Source of the DNA: Methylobacterium frigidaeris
GTDB taxonomy: Bacteria; Pseudomonadota; Alphaproteobacteria; Rhizobiales; Beijerinckiaceae
DNA length: 64,000 nt
Direction of reading: 5' to 3'
Assembly (NCBI RefSeq): GCF_022179185.1
Contig: NZ_BPQJ01000004.1
Coordinates: 1 to 64,000 of the forward strand
In this document: positions 61,493 through 64,000 of the stretch, piece after piece
Position numbering within the stretch: the first letter of the stretch is position 1
How the letters are laid out: the number at the start of each line of letters is the position of its first letter
Position numbers and translations under genes: made by a program
The notes under the pieces: generated by a model
Databases searched by the model: none
What the model saw: only the letters and a program-made list of their open reading frames with translations
What the model was told of the DNA's origin: nothing

Positions 61493-62428
61493 ATGCCTCG
61501 ACGTCCCCTGCGCATCGGCACCCGCGGCAGCCCGATGGCGCTCGCCCAGACCGGGATGGTGCGCGACCGCATCGCGGCCGCCCATCCCGACCTCGCCGAG
61601 CCCGGCGCGATGGAGCTCGTCGTCGTCACCACGGTGGCCGACAAGGTGCTCGACCGGCCGCTCTCCGAGATCGGCGGGAAGGGCCTGTTCACCAAGGAGC
61701 TGGAGCAGGCGCTCCTCGCCGACGAGGTCGACATCGCCGTCCACTCGATGAAGGATGTCGAGACCTGGCTGCCGGACGGCCTCGTCATCGCCTGCATCCT
61801 GGAGCGGGACGATCCGCGCGACGCCTTCCTGTCGCCGCATGCGAGCCGCCTCGCCGATCTCGCGCCGGGCAGCCGGGTCGGCACCTCGTCGTTGCGTCGC
61901 GGCGCCCAGGTGCTGATGCGCCGGCCCGACCTGAAGATCGTGCCCTTGCGCGGCAACGCCAACACCCGGATGAAGCGGCTGCAGGAGGGCGCCTGCGACG
62001 CCACCCTGCTCGCCATCGCGGGGCTCGAACGCCTCGGCCTCGCCGACCGCGCTCAAGAAGTCCTGCCGGTTAGCGAGATGCTGCCGGCGGTGGCGCAAGG
62101 GGCGCTCGGCATCGAGTGCCGGGCCGGCGACACCGACGTGATCGAGCGCCTCCAGGCCGTTTCCTGCTCCCGCACCACCATCGCGGTCGGGGCAGAGCGA
62201 GCGCTGCTCGAGGAGCTCGACGGCTCCTGCCGCACCCCGATCGCGGCGCTCGCCCAGATCGACGGCGACACCCTCACCCTCGACGGGCTCCTGTTCCTGC
62301 CCGACGGCAGCGCCCATTGGGCCACCCACCGCACCGGTCCCACCGCGGACGCCCTGGCGATCGGGCGCGAGGCGGGGGCGGAGCTGAAGGCGAAGGCCGG
62401 CGAGACCTACCGGGCGAAGCTCCAGTAG
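61493..62428 (+). CDS. hemC: Porphobilinogen deaminase (hydroxymethylbilane synthase) HemC
   Basis: The 311-residue enzyme condenses four porphobilinogens into hydroxymethylbilane in tetrapyrrole synthesis. It has the conserved RIGTRGSPMALAQ (7-19), the EIGGKGLFTKELEQALL region, the DIAVHSMKDV helix, RRGAQVL...LRGNANTRM, and GSCRTPIAA with Cys246, the dipyrromethane cofactor attachment residue. Start at 61493 chosen because the family N terminus follows at once. Confidence 0.97.
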   Translation: MPRRPLRIGTRGSPMALAQTGMVRDRIAAAHPDLAEPGAMELVVVTTVADKVLDRPLSEIGGKGLFTKELEQALLADEVDIAVHSMKDVETWLPDGLVIACILERDDPRDAFLSPHASRLADLAPGSRVGTSSLRRGAQVLMRRPDLKIVPLRGNANTRMKRLQEGACDATLLAIAGLERLGLADRAQEVLPVSEMLPAVAQGALGIECRAGDTDVIERLQAVSCSRTTIAVGAERALLEELDGSCRTPIAALAQIDGDTLTLDGLLFLPDGSAHWATHRTGPTADALAIGREAGAELKAKAGETYRAKLQ

Positions 62429-62539
62429 CAGGCCGCCTCTCGAGCATGTTCCGACGAAGTGACCATCGGTTCGTCCCAGGAAACGCGGCCAATCGAGACG
62501 GGAGAGCAGCGCCAGCTGGCAAGGCGGTCGGGCGTTGCT

Positions 62540-63694
62540 CTAGCGGGCGACCTGCGCGGGTTCGACGCGCGCCGCGCTGTCGCCGGCCGGTTGCGACCCG
62601 AGGGCAAGACCGCTCGCGGCGACCCCGCCGCCCCGCCGCTTGACCGCGTAGGAGGCCGCATCGGCCCGCCGGACCAGGTCGTCGAGACCCGCCGCGCGCG
62701 ACGGCGCGCAGGCGAAGCCCAGGCTCAGGCCTACGCTCGCCGTCTGCCCCCCGAGATGGTAGGGAGCGCTGAGAGCGTGGACGATGCGGCGGGCGAGACC
62801 CTCCGCCTCCTCCGCGTGTCGCACGCCGGGCTGGAGCACCACGAACTCGTCCCCACCCGTCCGGGCCGCCAGGACGGGAGCCTCCAGAAGCAGGCGCAGC
62901 CGCGCCCCAAGTTCCTGCAGCAGGGCATCGCCGGCCGCGTGGCCGTAGCGGTCGTTGATCAGCTTGAAGCCGTCGAGATCGAAGCAGTGGATCGCCACGC
63001 TGTCGTCCTCGGTCCCGGACAGGCGGCCGAAGGCCTCGCACAGACCGAGCCGGTTGGCGAGCCCGGTCAGGGCGTCGCTGCGGGCGAGCGCCGCCATGTC
63101 GAGGCGCAGCCGGATCTGCCGGATGGCCGTCCGGTGAGCGGAGACGACGCTCTGCAGGGCCCCGACGAGGAACAGACCGAACATGGTGGCGAGGATGCCG
63201 TGCGGCATGCCCCCGAACCAAGCCGCAGACACGATCGCCGGCAGGGTCGCCAGCAGCAGCGCGCCGAAGGCCATCACCGGCCGGACGGAGAGGTGGGTGA
63301 CGATGCCGGAGCAGTAGCCGAACAGCAGCCCGGTCGCGAGCATCTGCGGCTCCATGCGGGGCTGCGCGAAGATCGTGCCGACGAATGCCCCGACCGAGGC
63401 GGCGACCCCGATGGTCGTCAGGATATGGCCCTGTTCCCATAAGCGGGCCTCTCCCGGCGCGAGTGGCCCGTGAGCCAGCCGCCGCCTCTGCCGGAGGACG
63501 AGCACGAGCTTGCACGCCGAGGCCAGGATGCCGCTCGCGACCGCCGCGAACAGCACGGCCTGGCCGAGCGCCTGCGCGACGAAGAGGCCTACGCCTGCCA
63601 AGGTGACGGCCATGATGGCGGTCGGCAGGATGACGCGCGCGAGATCGGAGACCAACGCGACGTAGATGTCGTCCGATTCAACGCCTGCACGCAT
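62540..63694 (-). CDS. Membrane-anchored diguanylate cyclase (GGDEF domain)
   Basis: From the ATG at 63694 the protein is about 384 residues; an alternative GTG at 63790 adds 32. The N-terminal part has about five to six hydrophobic helices (VILPTAIMAVTLAGVGLFVA, HILTTIGVAASVGAFVGTIF, AFGALLLATLPAIVSAAWF). The C-terminal GGDEF domain (about 230-355) has DALTGLANRLGL, the DGFKLINDRYGHAAGD segment and an intact active-site GGDEF (TGGDEFVVLQ). It should make cyclic di-GMP. No EAL domain. The sensed signal is unknown. Confidence 0.9.
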   Translation of the reverse strand: MRAGVESDDIYVALVSDLARVILPTAIMAVTLAGVGLFVAQALGQAVLFAAVASGILASACKLVLVLRQRRRLAHGPLAPGEARLWEQGHILTTIGVAASVGAFVGTIFAQPRMEPQMLATGLLFGYCSGIVTHLSVRPVMAFGALLLATLPAIVSAAWFGGMPHGILATMFGLFLVGALQSVVSAHRTAIRQIRLRLDMAALARSDALTGLANRLGLCEAFGRLSGTEDDSVAIHCFDLDGFKLINDRYGHAAGDALLQELGARLRLLLEAPVLAARTGGDEFVVLQPGVRHAEEAEGLARRIVHALSAPYHLGGQTASVGLSLGFACAPSRAAGLDDLVRRADAASYAVKRRGGGVAASGLALGSQPAGDSAARVEPAQVAR

Positions 63695-63855
63695 CCGCCA
63701 CGTGTCCGATCCCAGTTCCAATCGCCATGGGAACACGGGATCTATGACGGATCCGACAATAATCCTACGGGTCGAGCCGCTTTCTCCCACCCCGCCGATG
63801 CCGTCCCTGCGTCAGGATGCCGGGAGAGCCCACGCCGTCGAAAAACATCCCTGCT

Positions 63856-64000
63856 CTAGACCAGTACCGGCAAAGCCTGTTGCGCGCCGACTCCGAAGAC
63901 CCGCTTGTAGCGGTCGACCTCTTCTTCCGGCCCGAGGGCCTTGGTGGGATTGTCGGAGAGCTTCACGGTCGGGCGGCCGTTGGCCGAGATCACCTTGCAG
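63856..64000 (-). CDS. pncB: 3' end of probable nicotinate phosphoribosyltransferase gene (cut by window edge)
   Basis: The minus strand reads open from the right edge to a TAG at 63856-63858. The encoded tail, including [20 protein letters not shown], then [10 protein letters not shown], matches the C-terminal signature of nicotinate phosphoribosyltransferase (KLSDNP-x-K-x3-G-x2-EE-x3-RY). That enzyme starts NAD salvage from nicotinate. Only about 47 residues are visible. Confidence 0.7.
   Translation of the reverse strand, partial: CKVISANGRPTVKLSDNPTKALGPEEEVDRYKRVFGVGAQQALPVLV

Overview
The window is high-GC DNA with a compact gene arrangement. Gene content points to an alphaproteobacterium of the order Hyphomicrobiales (Rhizobiales), most likely a Methylobacterium-type organism. 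The reasons are a divergent phyR-nepR general stress response locus with EcfG-type promoters, an alphaproteobacterial division/cell-wall (dcw) cluster with a long-linker FtsZ, an hsp20 gene behind a ROSE-like RNA thermometer, and TadG-like proteins. The genus is an inference from gene content, not a measured match.

Layout. 1-811: 5' part of a chemoreceptor gene running off the left edge. 1035-4637: a LysR regulator divergent from a beta-hydroxyacid dehydrogenase and an aldehyde dehydrogenase. 5021-6725: small stress-type proteins with EcfG promoter motifs. 6821-10251: an ABC exporter-like protein whose nucleotide-binding domain has lost its catalytic motifs, overlapping a cyclic-nucleotide-binding-domain protein. 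10317-16754: SDR dehydrogenase, two TadG-like proteins separated by a VOC protein, a fumarylacetoacetate hydrolase-family protein and a zinc metallopeptidase. 17150-20160: an AT-rich island carrying one large secreted cysteine-repeat protein. 20347-23096: a TPP enzyme, an EAL-domain gene remnant and an L,D-transpeptidase lipoprotein. 23207-25470: phyR, nepR, two small membrane proteins under EcfG promoters, and a second NepR-like protein. 25685-40360, all minus strand: recN, bamD, lpxC, ftsZ, ftsA, ftsQ, murB, murC, murG, ftsW (listed 3' to 5'), interrupted by a plus-strand toxin-antitoxin pair between murB and murC. 40517-42535: small orphan proteins, including an AT-rich two-helix membrane protein and a ParB-like protein. 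43065-49322: a three-gene heavy-metal-type RND efflux system. 49424-54843: a YedI-type membrane protein, PbpC and an AI-2E-family transporter. 54955-63694: inositol-phosphatase-family enzyme, aldo/keto reductase with divergent LysR regulator, alpha/beta hydrolase, Hsp20, AhpD-like protein, HTH protein, ABM-domain protein, hemC and a diguanylate cyclase. The right edge cuts the 3' end of a gene that looks like pncB.

How it works together. The central block builds and divides the envelope: lipid II synthesis (MurB, MurC, MurG), septation (FtsW, FtsQ, FtsA, FtsZ), lipid A synthesis (LpxC) and outer-membrane assembly (BamD). PhyR and NepR form the partner switch that releases the EcfG sigma factor. 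Six sites matching GGAAC-N16/17-CGTT exactly, and one with a single mismatch, lie in front of phyR, nepR and five small genes, so two parts of this window (about 5.0-6.5 kb and 24.0-24.9 kb) appear to belong to the same regulon. The most unusual items are the cysteine-repeat protein on the AT-rich island, the degenerate ABC protein, the second NepR-like protein and the toxin-antitoxin pair inside the dcw cluster. No rRNA, tRNA, CRISPR array or intact insertion sequence was seen.
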